From Hymenobacter terrenus (GTDB taxonomy: Bacteria; Bacteroidota; Bacteroidia; Cytophagales; Hymenobacteraceae): a DNA stretch of 64,000 nucleotides. The notes beneath the pieces were generated by a model. The model was not told where the DNA came from. It searched no databases and saw only the letters and a program-made list of their open reading frames with translations. The position numbers were made by a program, and so were the translations under genes. This document shows positions 41,248 to 49,793 of the stretch, in pieces. Location: positions 207,241 to 271,240 of the forward strand of contig NZ_LATM01000001.1 of NCBI RefSeq assembly GCF_000972495.1, read 5' to 3'. Position 1 is the first letter of the stretch; each line of letters opens with the position of its first letter.

Positions 41248-42549
41248 CTACAGCGAAGCCAATTGCTGCCGCAGCAGCGTGAGCACCGACTGCGCGGCGT
41301 ACTCCACGTTCAGGGCGCGGCCGCGGTCCAGCACGTATTCGCGGCTGATGGTCTGGTTTGCATCGGCGTAGGCCAGGCACACGGTGCCTACTTGCTTGGT
41401 AGCGGTGGCGCCGCCGGGACCTGCGATGCCGCTGGTGGCCACGGCCACATCGACGCCCAGGCGCCGGCGGGCGCCTTCGGCCATCTCGCGCACGGTGGCT
41501 TCGCTCACGGCGCCGTATTGGGCCAGGGTGTCGGTCTGCACGCCCAGCTCAGCCTGCTTGATGTCGTTGTGGTAGGCCACGATGCTGCCCCGGAAGTAGC
41601 CCGAACTGCCCGGCACGCCCGTGAGGCGGTGCGCGACCAAGCCGCCAGTGCAGCTTTCGGCCGTGCCGATGGTAAGGTTGCGGGCCAGCAGCAGCTTGCC
41701 AATAGCAGCTTCGAGCGTGGTTTCTTCCTCGGCAAAAATGTATTCGCCGATGCGCTCGCGCAGCACGGGCAGCAGGGCCAGCATGCGACCGCGCAGGTCG
41801 GGCTGGCCGTCGTCGGTGCCCGTCAGGCGCAGGCGCACGGCCCCGAAGCTGGGCAGGTAGGCCAGCTTGATGTTGGCGGGGAGAGCATCTTCCCAATCGG
41901 CAATTTTCTCGGCCAGGAACGACTCGCCGAGGCCGGCCGTCATGATGACGACATGCTCTATGGGAGCCAAGTGAAACTGGGTTTGCAGGCGCGGGAGCAC
42001 GTGGTCGGTCATCAGGCGTTTCATCTCGAAAGGCACGCCGGGCATGCTCACGAACACGGTGCCCTGGTCCAGAAACCACATGCCCGGGGCCGTGCCCACG
42101 GCGTTGTGCAGCACTTCGCAGTTGGCCGGCACGAGGGCTTGCTGGCGGTTCACGTCCAGCATTGGGCGCTGGAAACGCTTGAATATTTCTTCAACATGAT
42201 GCAGCGTGGGCTCGTGCATCACCAGCTCGGTGCCGAAGTAGCGGGCCAGTACATGCTTGGTGAGGTCGTCTTTAGTGGGTCCCAGGCCGCCGGTGATGAG
42301 GACGACTTGTGCCCGCTGCCGGGCTTGGTCCAGGGCCGCCACAATCTCATCGGCGCGGTCCGAGACCGACGAAATCTGCCGCACCCGCAGGCCAATTTTG
42401 GCCAACTCCTGGCCCATGAAAGCCGAATTCGTGTCGATGACCTGCCCGTAGAGCAGCTCGTCGCCGATGGTCATGATTTCGACATCGGGCGGGGCGGCCG
42501 GTGTAGGAGCAGAAGCTGAAGCGTAGGGCTGCGGGGCGGGAGTGGGCAT
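41248..42549 (-). CDS. cinA: CinA family nicotinamide mononucleotide deamidase
   Basis: From ATG 42549 (MPTPAPQPYASASAP) the product is 433 residues. The N-terminal MoaB/MogA-like COG1058 domain has IMTIGDELLYGQVIDTNSAFMGQEL, VLITGGLGPTKDDLTKHVLARYF and VSMPGVPFEMKRLM; the C-terminal domain is the NMN deamidase: TIGTAESCTGGLVAHRLTGVPGSSGYFRGSIVAYHNDIK, GIAGPGGATATKQVGTVCLAY. The full-length two-domain type probably recycles NAD and repairs pyridine nucleotides. It has an unusual proline/alanine-rich N-terminal lead, which an internal start would not remove. It is oppositely oriented to its neighbours. Confidence 0.95.
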   Translation of the reverse strand: MPTPAPQPYASASAPTPAAPPDVEIMTIGDELLYGQVIDTNSAFMGQELAKIGLRVRQISSVSDRADEIVAALDQARQRAQVVLITGGLGPTKDDLTKHVLARYFGTELVMHEPTLHHVEEIFKRFQRPMLDVNRQQALVPANCEVLHNAVGTAPGMWFLDQGTVFVSMPGVPFEMKRLMTDHVLPRLQTQFHLAPIEHVVIMTAGLGESFLAEKIADWEDALPANIKLAYLPSFGAVRLRLTGTDDGQPDLRGRMLALLPVLRERIGEYIFAEEETTLEAAIGKLLLARNLTIGTAESCTGGLVAHRLTGVPGSSGYFRGSIVAYHNDIKQAELGVQTDTLAQYGAVSEATVREMAEGARRRLGVDVAVATSGIAGPGGATATKQVGTVCLAYADANQTISREYVLDRGRALNVEYAAQSVLTLLRQQLASL

Positions 42550-42662
42550 ACTGAGGAGAAAAAAAATAGGTTTGGCCGCAAAATTGTCTTCAATTTGCAA
42601 GAGCGACGGTCCAAGGACAGCCACAGGGGTCATCCGGTTTTCCCGTTGCTGCAGTTTATTCC

Positions 42663-43475
42663 ATGTTTACACGCATTACCAGCACCCTGCTGGTAGCCGG
42701 CCTCTTGGCCACTACCGCCCCGGCCGCCCACGCGCAAACCACGGCCGCCAAAAAAGCTGCTGCTGCTAAAAAAGCTGCTGCCGCCAAATCAGCCGCTGCC
42801 AAGGCCGCAGCTGCTAAAGCGGCCGCCGCCAAGGCCGTTCCCGCCACGCCACCGCCCGCCCCACTCACCGAAGCGCAGGCCAGCGCCGGCATCAAGGAAG
42901 CTCTCAACAAAGGCATCATCAAAGCCGTCGAATTTGCCTCGGAGCCCGATGGCTATAATACCAACGACGAGATTCACATTCCCTTTCCGGAAGATGCTAT
43001 TCTGATGAAAACAACCCTGAGTAAGTTTCCAGGGATGAACACCGTTATCAGTACCTTCGAAACTCAACTCAACCGCGCCGCTGAGGCCGCCGCGCCCAAA
43101 GCCAAGGATATTTTCCTCAATGCTCTGGCCAACATTAGTATTACGGATGCTCTGACGCTAGTTACCAGTGGTTCCACAGATGCGGCTACTCAGTTCTTGC
43201 GCAAGTCCACCGAAGCCCAGCTAATTAGCGCATTCCGTCCCGATATTGGGGCCGCCGTTGACCAGGTAGGCGCGGGTGCTGCCTACGCCAAAATGACGAG
43301 CAAGTACAACCGTATTCCGCTGATTACCCCGGTACAAACCGACCTTGCAGCCTACACCACGCAAAAAGCCGTGGATGGCCTTTTCATCCTGCTGGCTAAT
43401 GAGGAAGCCAAAATCCGCAAAAACCCGGCCGCCCGTACGTCAGACATTCTCAAGCAAGTGTTTGGTCGCAAGTAA
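42663..43475 (+). CDS. DUF4197 exported protein with Ala/Lys-rich segment
   Basis: A 270-residue protein: signal peptide (ITSTLLVAGLLATTAPAAHAQT), then a low-complexity AAAKK/AAAKA segment of about 35 residues, then the DUF4197 domain (ASAGIKEALNKGIIKAVEF, PFPEDAILMKTTLSKFP, LNRAAEAAAPKAKDIFLNAL, SKYNRIPLITPVQTDL, NPAARTSDILKQVFGR). The function of DUF4197 is unknown; it is a small helical periplasmic or outer-membrane-associated domain. The alanine/lysine stretch is a repeat that may vary in length. It converges on the minus-strand acidic gene. Confidence 0.88.
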   Translation: MFTRITSTLLVAGLLATTAPAAHAQTTAAKKAAAAKKAAAAKSAAAKAAAAKAAAAKAVPATPPPAPLTEAQASAGIKEALNKGIIKAVEFASEPDGYNTNDEIHIPFPEDAILMKTTLSKFPGMNTVISTFETQLNRAAEAAAPKAKDIFLNALANISITDALTLVTSGSTDAATQFLRKSTEAQLISAFRPDIGAAVDQVGAGAAYAKMTSKYNRIPLITPVQTDLAAYTTQKAVDGLFILLANEEAKIRKNPAARTSDILKQVFGRK

Positions 43476-43478
43476 GCG

Positions 43479-43568
43479 GTCCTGCTGAGCGGAGCCGCAG
43501 CATTTCTTTCGGGGTTCACGATTGAATTACCTCCTCACGGGAGATGCTTCGGCTGCGCTCAGCAGCAC
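43479..43568. repeat. Palindromic repeat element, family B copy 2
   Basis: The arms gtcctgctgagcggagccg and cggctgcgctcagcagcac enclose attgaattacct. It starts three bases after the DUF4197 stop. Its layout, length and centre match the element at 29924-30021. Confidence 0.75.
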
Positions 43569-43631
43569 GTTGTTTGATGCGCTTACTTCGTTTGGCTGTT
43601 TAAAGGTCAGAGCACGCCCTGCACCTTCATG

Positions 43632-43664
43632 AAAAATCCCCGGCTGGATACCAGCCGGGGATTT
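43632..43664. terminator. Bidirectional terminator after the DUF4197 gene
   Basis: aaaatccccggctgg/ata/ccagccggggattt, a perfect stem with A- and T-runs, placed between convergent genes and 31 bases from the acidic gene's stop. Confidence 0.85.
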
Positions 43665-43694
43665 CTGTAATTATAGTCTTCAAAGAAATCAGTA

Positions 43695-44054
43695 TTAATA
43701 GTCGTCGCTGTCGAAGCTGCTGCGGCGACCGCCTCGACCGCTGGTGTAGCCTTCGTCCTCTTCGTCATCATCATCGGCGAAGTCGTCATCGTCGTCATCA
43801 AGGCTGGTGAAAGCACCACGGTCGGCGTTTTCGGCCCGTTCCGCCTCCACAAATTCTTCTTCCGTCATATTGGCCAAGTCCAGGGCTTCGTCGTGCGAAG
43901 AGCCGGTATCGGTCCACATCAGGTAGTCAGCGTATTTGGCGGAGAGTCGGTCTTCGGAATTGCCGATGACGGCCCCGCCGCCTTTGGTGGCGTAAGAATC
44001 CAGAGTATCGTCGTCGTCGAGCAGGTCGTCGTCCAGGTCGTCGTTATCTATCAT
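43695..44054 (-). CDS. Highly acidic 119-residue protein
   Basis: The protein begins MIDNDDLDDDLLDDDDTLD and has a second acid run SLDDDDDDFADDDDEEDEG with a short Gly/Arg stretch (SGRGGRRSS) near the end. Between is EDRLSAKYADYLMWTDTGSSHDEALDLANMTEEEFVEAE. No domain is recognised. Such acidic proteins may bind cations, RNA polymerase or basic partners. Its coding composition is typical and it is flanked by a strong terminator, which supports it as real. Confidence 0.7.
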   Translation of the reverse strand: MIDNDDLDDDLLDDDDTLDSYATKGGGAVIGNSEDRLSAKYADYLMWTDTGSSHDEALDLANMTEEEFVEAERAENADRGAFTSLDDDDDDFADDDDEEDEGYTSGRGGRRSSFDSDDY

Positions 44055-44247
44055 GGCCGGGGCGGAATTAATGTAGAGGTGAGAAATTGTGCCTAAGCTG
44101 GCCGCGAAGATACGGTGCGGGCCAATTCGCGGTTGAGTATTGCGGTAATTTTAATGCGTGAAAAGTAAGCTCAAGCTTTGCAAAGGCCCTTTATAGCCAG
44201 TTGTATTGCTCCTTACTCACCCCAATATAGGAAGAAGTTAAAAGCAA

Positions 44248-44889
44248 TCAAAAACCAGGTTTTTCTCGGGTAGTCTGATAATCCGTCACCAATAGCTGCT
44301 CGTCGCAAAAGGCATATTCAGCCGATACGTTGGAGCTGAGCAGCAGCGTGCGGCCGGTGCGGGTGGCTTGCACGTGTTCCTGATACCAGGCCACGCCGGT
44401 GGCGTCTAGGTTGGTGGTGGGCTCATCGAGCAGGAGTAAGGGCGCGGCGGCGTATAGGGCCAGAGCCAGCTTGAGACGCTGCTTCATGCCCGACGAAAAC
44501 TCGCGCACGAGCTGATGGCGGGCCTTCTCCAGATACATAAGGTCAATGAGCCTATCCAGCGAAATCCCCGACCGCAGGGCCTTAAATTGGGTGTGGAATC
44601 GCAGCAGCTCCAGCAGCGTCAGTTCTTCGAGCAGCTCCAGGTACGGGGCCGCGTAGGCCAGGTGTTGCGGCAGGTCTTCCACGGCCACGGCGCGCCCCGC
44701 CAAAGTATAGGCCAACATGCCCTCGGTGGGCAGCAGCTGGCCCGAGAACGTGTTCAGCAGCGTGCTTTTGCCCGCGCCGTTGGGTCCCAGCACGGCGGTG
44801 GCGCTGCCGGGCCGTAAGGTGCGCGTGAGCCCCCGGAAAATCCAGTCGCGCTGAAAGCGTTTACCCAGCCCGTCGGCCGTAATCTGCAT
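44248..44889 (-). CDS. ABC transporter ATP-binding protein
   Basis: A 213-residue nucleotide-binding subunit: Walker A GPNGAGKST (about residue 36), the Q-loop region, signature SSGMKQRLKLA and Walker B LLLLDEPTTNLD. It resembles single-domain ATPases of the CcmA or lipid-export type. No permease gene is adjacent. It follows lpxA by 12 bp in the same operon, so its transporter may act on lipid A, lipopolysaccharide or another envelope molecule; the permease would be encoded elsewhere. This is inference from context. Confidence 0.9.
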   Translation of the reverse strand: MQITADGLGKRFQRDWIFRGLTRTLRPGSATAVLGPNGAGKSTLLNTFSGQLLPTEGMLAYTLAGRAVAVEDLPQHLAYAAPYLELLEELTLLELLRFHTQFKALRSGISLDRLIDLMYLEKARHQLVREFSSGMKQRLKLALALYAAAPLLLLDEPTTNLDATGVAWYQEHVQATRTGRTLLLSSNVSAEYAFCDEQLLVTDYQTTREKPGF

Positions 44890-44901
44890 GGCGGGCGGTA
44901 G

Positions 44902-45711
44902 CTAGTCGGCCTCGCTGTCGAGGTCCAGCCGTTCGCGCTTGGGGCCTTTGATGATGCCCCGCGTGGCGGCCCGCACGAAGTTCAGCGCCAAGTCGCGCTC
45001 GGTCGAAGGACGAATTTCGGCCTCAATGCGCGCCAGGGCATCGTGCGTGTTCATGCCCCCCAGAAACAGCAGCCGGTATAGGTTATGCAGTTCGTTGACT
45101 TGCTCTTCCGAAAAGCCGCGCCGCCGCAGGCCGACTGAATTTATGCCCGCGTAAGTCAGGGGCTCACGGGCGGCCTTCACGAAGGGTGGAATGTCTTTGC
45201 GCACCAGCGAGCCGCCTCCCAGAAAAGCATGCGCCCCAATTGTCACAAACTGATGGATGGCCGAGGTACCGCCCAGAATAGCCCAGTCGCCCACGGTGAC
45301 GTGCCCGGCAATCTGCACCGAATTGGAAATCACGCAATGGTTGCCGATGGTGCAGTCGTGCGCTACGTGGACGTAGGCTTGCAGCAGGCAGTGGCTGCCC
45401 ACCACGGTCCGGCCCCGGTCCACGGTGCCGCGGTTCACCGTCACGCACTCACGCAGCACGGTGTAGTCGCCAATCACGGCCGTGGTTTGCTCCCCGGCAA
45501 ATTTTAAATCCTGGGGTACGGCTCCTACCACGGCGCCGGGAAATATCTGGCAGTGCTGCCCAATGCGAGCCCCATCCATGATGGTCACGTTCGGCCCAAC
45601 CCAGGTGCCCTCCCCAATTTCGACATCTGCCGCAATGGTCGTAAACGGTTCAACGGTTACGCCGGGCGCAAGACGAGCAGAAGGATGAATGTAGGCGAGA
45701 GGGGAAATCAT
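44902..45711 (-). CDS. lpxA: Acyl-ACP--UDP-N-acetylglucosamine O-acyltransferase
   Basis: The 269-residue enzyme has the left-handed parallel beta-helix of hexapeptide repeats (for example VTVEPFTTIAADVEIGEGTWVGPNVTI), the catalytic-His segment YVHVAHDCTIGNHC, and the C-terminal LpxA tail with GINSVGLRRRGFS and EEQVNELHNLYRLLF. It adds the first acyl chain in lipid A synthesis. It lies downstream of lpxC-fabZ, from which it is separated by an inverted repeat. Confidence 0.97.
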   Translation of the reverse strand: MISPLAYIHPSARLAPGVTVEPFTTIAADVEIGEGTWVGPNVTIMDGARIGQHCQIFPGAVVGAVPQDLKFAGEQTTAVIGDYTVLRECVTVNRGTVDRGRTVVGSHCLLQAYVHVAHDCTIGNHCVISNSVQIAGHVTVGDWAILGGTSAIHQFVTIGAHAFLGGGSLVRKDIPPFVKAAREPLTYAGINSVGLRRRGFSEEQVNELHNLYRLLFLGGMNTHDALARIEAEIRPSTERDLALNFVRAATRGIIKGPKRERLDLDSEAD

Positions 45712-45723
45712 TCTTAACTGAAT

Positions 45724-45822
45724 TATGAGTAATGAGCTACGAGTTATGAGTTGTTCGGGAGAGGCGCAGTCTGATTAAGCGGCTAACTCCTAACTCATAA
45801 CCATAACTCATAACTTAAAAAA
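45724..45822. repeat. Inverted repeat between lpxC-fabZ and lpxA
   Basis: A long inverted repeat of simple words: attatgagtaatgagctacgag at the left, returning as ctcctaactcataaccataactcat at the right. Similar 'gttagctgttag' and 'taattcataact' repeats occur between lpxD and lpxC-fabZ (47222) and between tsaE and ald (59283). It probably forms an mRNA hairpin between the two operon genes. Confidence 0.65.
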
Positions 45823-47217
45823 TTAGGCGTCTTTGCGGACAATAGCGGCGCTCATCTCCGCGTCCATCACCACTTTGCCGTTCACAAAAGCCTGGCCGCG
45901 CATCTTAGCAATACCGCGCTTGATGGGTGCTAATAACTGGCAATGGAACAGGATAGTATCCCCTGGGAGCACTTTTTTGCGAAAGCGGCAGTTTTCAATA
46001 CCCAGAAAATACTGCCAGTAATTCTCGGGGTCGGGCACGGTGTTCATTACCAGGATGCCCCCGGTCTGGGCCATGGCTTCTACTTGCAGCACGCCGGGCA
46101 TGATGGGGTTGCCGGGAAAGTGGCCCTGGAAAAACGGCTCGTTCATGGTCACGTTCTTAACGGACGTGACCATGTGGTCGTCAAGGTGAATGATTTTGTC
46201 AATCAGCAGGAACGGGTAGCGGTGGGGCAGCACCTGCATAATGCGGTTGATGTCCATCACCGGCTCGCGGTTGGTGTCGTACACCGGCACAGGGTTGCTG
46301 CGGGCTTCGAGCATCTTCTTCTTGATGCGCTTGGCGAATGCCACGTTGGCCGCGTGGCCCGGGCGGGCCGCCAGAATCTGACCTTTGAGCGGGCGGCCCA
46401 CCAGGGCGAGGTCGCCCACGAGGTCGAGTAGCTTGTGGCGGGCGGGCTCGTTTTTGTGGCGCAGGTCCACGTTGTTCAGGATGCCTTCTTTCTTCACCGA
46501 AACGCGGGGCTTGCCCAGCATTTTGGCAAGCCCATTCAACTCATCATCAGTCACCACGCGGTCGACCACCACAATGGCGTTGCTAAGGTCGCCGCCGCGA
46601 ATGAGGTTGTTGTTATAGAGCATTTCCAGCTCGTGCAAAAAGCAGAACGTGCGCGACGAGGCAATCTCCTCCCCAAACAGGCCAATGTCCGTCAGGGTGG
46701 CGTGCTGCGAGCCCAGCACCGGCGAGTTGTAGTCCACCATCACCGTGAGGCGGTAGTCGGACAGGGGCAGGGCTGCGATTTCCACGCCGCGAGCATTGTC
46801 CACGTAGCGAATGCTTTCCGGAATTTCGTAGTAGTTGCGTAGCGCGTTTTGCTCTTGCAGGCCCACGGTTTGCAGGGCCTTGATGAACTCGGCCGACGAG
46901 CCGTCCATGATGGGCGGTTCGGGGCCAGAAAGCTGAATCAGGACGTTGTCGAGCTGCATTCCTACCAGGGCCGCCAGGGTGTGCTCCACAGTGTTGACGC
47001 GGGCACCATGCTGCTCGATGGTCGTGCCGCGGCTCAGGTCCACCACGTTGTCCACGTCGGCATCCACGATGGGCTGGCCGGGCAAATCCACGCGCTGAAA
47101 CTTGTAGCCGTGGCCCACCGGCGCGGGGCAAAACGTCATGGTGGCTTCCACGCCCGTGTGCAGTCCGATGCCGCGCACCGTGACGGGTGCCTGAATGGTA
47201 TGTTGCTTATCGTTCAT
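45823..47217 (-). CDS. lpxC-fabZ: Bifunctional LpxC-FabZ
   Basis: The 464-residue fusion is a Bacteroidota trait. Residues 1-305 are LpxC, the zinc-dependent UDP-3-O-acyl-GlcNAc deacetylase: [22 protein letters not shown] (zinc His) and [16 protein letters not shown] (zinc His and catalytic region). Residues 320-464 are FabZ, 3-hydroxyacyl-ACP dehydratase: [15 protein letters not shown] (active-site His) and [23 protein letters not shown]. It supplies lipid A precursors and fatty acids. It is the second gene of the lpx operon. Confidence 0.97.
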   Translation of the reverse strand: MNDKQHTIQAPVTVRGIGLHTGVEATMTFCPAPVGHGYKFQRVDLPGQPIVDADVDNVVDLSRGTTIEQHGARVNTVEHTLAALVGMQLDNVLIQLSGPEPPIMDGSSAEFIKALQTVGLQEQNALRNYYEIPESIRYVDNARGVEIAALPLSDYRLTVMVDYNSPVLGSQHATLTDIGLFGEEIASSRTFCFLHELEMLYNNNLIRGGDLSNAIVVVDRVVTDDELNGLAKMLGKPRVSVKKEGILNNVDLRHKNEPARHKLLDLVGDLALVGRPLKGQILAARPGHAANVAFAKRIKKKMLEARSNPVPVYDTNREPVMDINRIMQVLPHRYPFLLIDKIIHLDDHMVTSVKNVTMNEPFFQGHFPGNPIMPGVLQVEAMAQTGGILVMNTVPDPENYWQYFLGIENCRFRKKVLPGDTILFHCQLLAPIKRGIAKMRGQAFVNGKVVMDAEMSAAIVRKDA

Positions 47218-47221
47218 TCTT

Positions 47222-47316
47222 TAGCGGTTAGCTAATAGCTGTTAGCTGTTAGCTCGAACTAAGCGAAGCCAGACAGCAGGGTAGAACAGTGTTAGCAGCT
47301 ATCAGCTAACCGCTCA
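47222..47316. repeat. Inverted repeat between lpxD and lpxC-fabZ
   Basis: agcggttagctaatagctg on one side and cagctatcagctaaccgct on the other, within the 113-bp gap. Like the one downstream at 45724, it can fold in the polycistronic mRNA and might set relative expression. Confidence 0.7.
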
Positions 47317-47330
47317 ACCCGGCTGCAAAG

Positions 47331-48371
47331 CTAGGGCTTTTCCGTTGCGTTTTGCGCCTTCTCCAACTGTCCGACGCGTTGTTCAAGTTCGGGCAGACGG
47401 CGAAAAACGATTTGGGCCCGTTGGTTCTGCTTGAAATCGAAGGCCGTGGAGCCCTGCAAAATCTGCCCTTCCTGTTTCACATTCTTGCCCACGCCCGACT
47501 GCGCCGTGACGGTGGTTTTGTTGGTAAGCGTGATGTGGCCGGCGATGCCCACCTGCCCCGCCAGCACGCAATGGTCGCCCACTTTCGACGAGCCGGCGAT
47601 GCCCGTTTGGGCCGCGATGACGGTGTGCTGGCCGATTTCGACGTTGTGGGCGAGCTGTACGAGGTTGTCGATTTTGCTACCCCGGCCCACCCGCGTCGAG
47701 CCTAGCGTGGCGCAGTCGACGGTGGCGTTGGCGCCGATGCTCACATAGTCTTCCAGCACCACGTTACCAATTTGTGGGATGGCTTTATAGGAGCCGTCGG
47801 GCTGCGGCGCGAAGCCGAAACCATCGGTGCCAACCACCGCCCCGGCCTTGATGACGCAGAACTGCCCGATGACAGTATCGGCATAGATTTTGGCGCCGGC
47901 GTGGATGATGCTGCCCGCTCCAATCGTGACCCGGTCGCCGATGTAGGCGTGCGGAAAAATCAGCACGTTCTCGCCCAGCTTGCAGTTTTCGCCGATGTAG
48001 GAAAACGCGCCCCGGTAGTGCCCCGCGCCAATTTCGGAGGCTTCGCCGATGTAGGAAGGCTGCTCAACGCCGCGCTTGCCGGTGCGGGTGGCCTGCGCGT
48101 AAAATTCAAGAAGCTGACTGAAGGCCGTGTACGGATTCTCAACCCGGATGAGCGTGGGCTTAATAGCGTGCCGCAGCTCCTGGGCGTGCCCCACGATGAC
48201 GGCGGAAGCACCGGTTTCGTAGAGAAACGACTCGTATTTGTTATTCGAAAGAAAAGTAAGCGAACCGGCCTGGGCCTCCTCAATCTTGGCGAGGCTGGAG
48301 ATGCGTAGGGTAGCGTCGCCTTCCACGGTACCGCCGAGTACTTCGGCAATTTGCTGAACGGTAAATTCCAT
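47331..48371 (-). CDS. lpxD: UDP-3-O-(3-hydroxymyristoyl)glucosamine N-acyltransferase
   Basis: The 346-residue enzyme starts MEFTVQQIAEVLGGTVEGDA, the LpxD uridine-binding domain with SLTFLSNNKYESFL and NPYTAFSQLLEFY. A left-handed beta-helix follows with hexapeptides and the catalytic-His segment NLVQLAHNVEIGQHTVI, ending in a C-terminal helix (QRAQIVFRRLPELEQRVGQLEKA). It adds the N-linked acyl chain in lipid A synthesis. It heads the operon lpxD, lpxC-fabZ, lpxA, ABC ATPase. A TACTTTTG box lies only four bases upstream of the ATG. Confidence 0.97.
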   Translation of the reverse strand: MEFTVQQIAEVLGGTVEGDATLRISSLAKIEEAQAGSLTFLSNNKYESFLYETGASAVIVGHAQELRHAIKPTLIRVENPYTAFSQLLEFYAQATRTGKRGVEQPSYIGEASEIGAGHYRGAFSYIGENCKLGENVLIFPHAYIGDRVTIGAGSIIHAGAKIYADTVIGQFCVIKAGAVVGTDGFGFAPQPDGSYKAIPQIGNVVLEDYVSIGANATVDCATLGSTRVGRGSKIDNLVQLAHNVEIGQHTVIAAQTGIAGSSKVGDHCVLAGQVGIAGHITLTNKTTVTAQSGVGKNVKQEGQILQGSTAFDFKQNQRAQIVFRRLPELEQRVGQLEKAQNATEKP

Positions 48372-48375
48372 AGGG

Positions 48376-48383
48376 CAAAAGTA
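48376..48383 (-). promoter_or_regulatory. Candidate -7 element four bases before lpxD
   Basis: TACTTTTG on the minus strand fits TAnnTTTG and is followed by CCCT then ATG, so transcription could begin at or near the start codon (leaderless). The TAC is contributed by the end of a family C repeat. Confidence 0.5.
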
Positions 48384-48569
48384 GGGCGGAGCCCTTGCTC
48401 CGCCTATAGAGGCCCTGCCGAAGTTTGGATGAGCGTTGTTCGGGCGTGGCGGAGCAAAAGCTCCGTCCTACCTAGTTGGCATTTGAAAGGCGTCGTTCGG
48501 GCGAGGCGGAGCAAAGGCTCCGCCCTACGTATCCAAGCGTTGTTCGGGTAGGGCGGCGGCTCCGGCCTA
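48381..48569. repeat. CGGAGC palindromic repeats, family C copy 2
   Basis: Four units in the gap between lpxD and the HD gene: gtagggcggagcccttgctccgcc, ggcggagcaaaagctccgtcctac, ggcggagcaaaggctccgccctac and gtagggcggcggctccggcc, separated by gcgttgttcggg-type spacers. The same units occur upstream of dnaG (27719-27832). Confidence 0.75.
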
Positions 48570-49793
48570 TACAATCTCCTTTGGATAGCAGATGTAAAAT
48601 TTCTCTACGCGCTGGCTTAGAGCGCGGATATTGGGAAGGTCGGAGGCTTCCATCACGTTCACCACGTCGCCTTTTTTGGTGAGGATTTCAATGGGCTCGC
48701 CGCTGGGATTATAGGCGCTGTTGCTCAGACGGCCAGGAATCATGAGCAGTTCAGCTTCGGCGGGCGGCAGGCCAAACCGCTCCTCAATCAGCTCACGGAT
48801 GCCAAGGCGGAAGTCCTCATCGAATGGCTCGGGGGCGAGCACGATTTTGAGCAGGTTACGGTGCAGAATGCTCTTAGCCAGGTAGCTGAGCACCTTGTCG
48901 GGGTGGCCCGCCCAGGTTTTGATGGCCGACCAGATATCGTAATCATCCAGTTCCACGAAGTGGTTAAGGATTTTGTCGTCGCGCTCGAATTCGGTTAGGT
49001 TCACAGCGCGACCCAGGAAGTAGCCCAGGCAGCTGTTGGCGGGTACTTCTACGCCCTGGCGGGCCAGGTCGCGGGCCCGCTGCACCACGCGGATAACCAT
49101 TTGCTCGGCGCTGGTCACGGTTTTGTGCAGGTATACTTGCCAGTACATCAGGCGGCGGCTCACCAGGAAATTTTCGACCGAGTACACCGCTTTTTCTTCC
49201 AGTACCAGCCGCTCGTCGTGCACGCGCAGCATTTTGATGAGGCGGTCGGCGCCGGGGCGGCCTTCTTCCACGCCGGTGTAAAAGGAGTCGCGGTTGAGGT
49301 AATCGAGGCGGTCCATGTCAAGCTGACTGCTCACCAGTTGGTGGAAAAAAGGCCGATTGTAGCTTCCCTGAAACATTTCGATGGCCAGATTCAGCCGGCC
49401 GTGAAACTCCTTGTTGAGGCGCTGCATGAGAAACAGTGAGAGTTGCTCGTGTGGCACATCCTGAAAGATGGCGGTTTCTAAGGCATGAGAGAGGGGCCCG
49501 TGGCCGACGTCGTGCAGCAGAATGGCCGTCAGCGCCGCCTCGCCCTCGGCCGCCGAAATCTTCACGCCCTTGTCCTTCAGCGTGCGCAGGGCCAGCGACA
49601 TCAGGTGCATAGCGCCCAGCGCGTGGTGGAAGCGCGTATGCAGTGCGCCGGGGTATACGAAACCCGTGAGCCCCAACTGCTGAATGCGCCGTAGCCGCTG
49701 AAAATACCGATGCTCGATGAGGTCGAACAGCAACTCCGTCGGGATGGTGACGAAGCCGTACACCGGGTCGTTGAATATTTTCTTTTTGTTCAC
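48567..49793 (-). CDS. HD-domain hydrolase (dGTPase-like)
   Basis: A 408-residue protein starting at GTG 49793 (the only reasonable start before MNKKKIFNDPVYG). The HD signature H...HD...D is visible: RFHHALGAMHLMSLAL, then ILLHDVGHGPLSHALE, and QLDMDRLDYLNRDSF. It fits the HD-domain family related to dGTP triphosphohydrolases and to the YwfO/SAMHD1-type enzymes; the likely reaction is dNTP or nucleotide hydrolysis. It stands alone, 3 bp inside the CGGAGC repeat block and 413 bp before porX on the other strand. Confidence 0.92.
   Translation of the reverse strand: MNKKKIFNDPVYGFVTIPTELLFDLIEHRYFQRLRRIQQLGLTGFVYPGALHTRFHHALGAMHLMSLALRTLKDKGVKISAAEGEAALTAILLHDVGHGPLSHALETAIFQDVPHEQLSLFLMQRLNKEFHGRLNLAIEMFQGSYNRPFFHQLVSSQLDMDRLDYLNRDSFYTGVEEGRPGADRLIKMLRVHDERLVLEEKAVYSVENFLVSRRLMYWQVYLHKTVTSAEQMVIRVVQRARDLARQGVEVPANSCLGYFLGRAVNLTEFERDDKILNHFVELDDYDIWSAIKTWAGHPDKVLSYLAKSILHRNLLKIVLAPEPFDEDFRLGIRELIEERFGLPPAEAELLMIPGRLSNSAYNPSGEPIEILTKKGDVVNVMEASDLPNIRALSQRVEKFYICYPKEIV

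Noticed and set aside
41263..42519. A 418-codon open frame opposite cinA
   Set aside because: It is the shadow of a high-GC gene: cinA on the other strand has all family motifs, and the antisense product is a histidine- and glycine-rich sequence with no domain.
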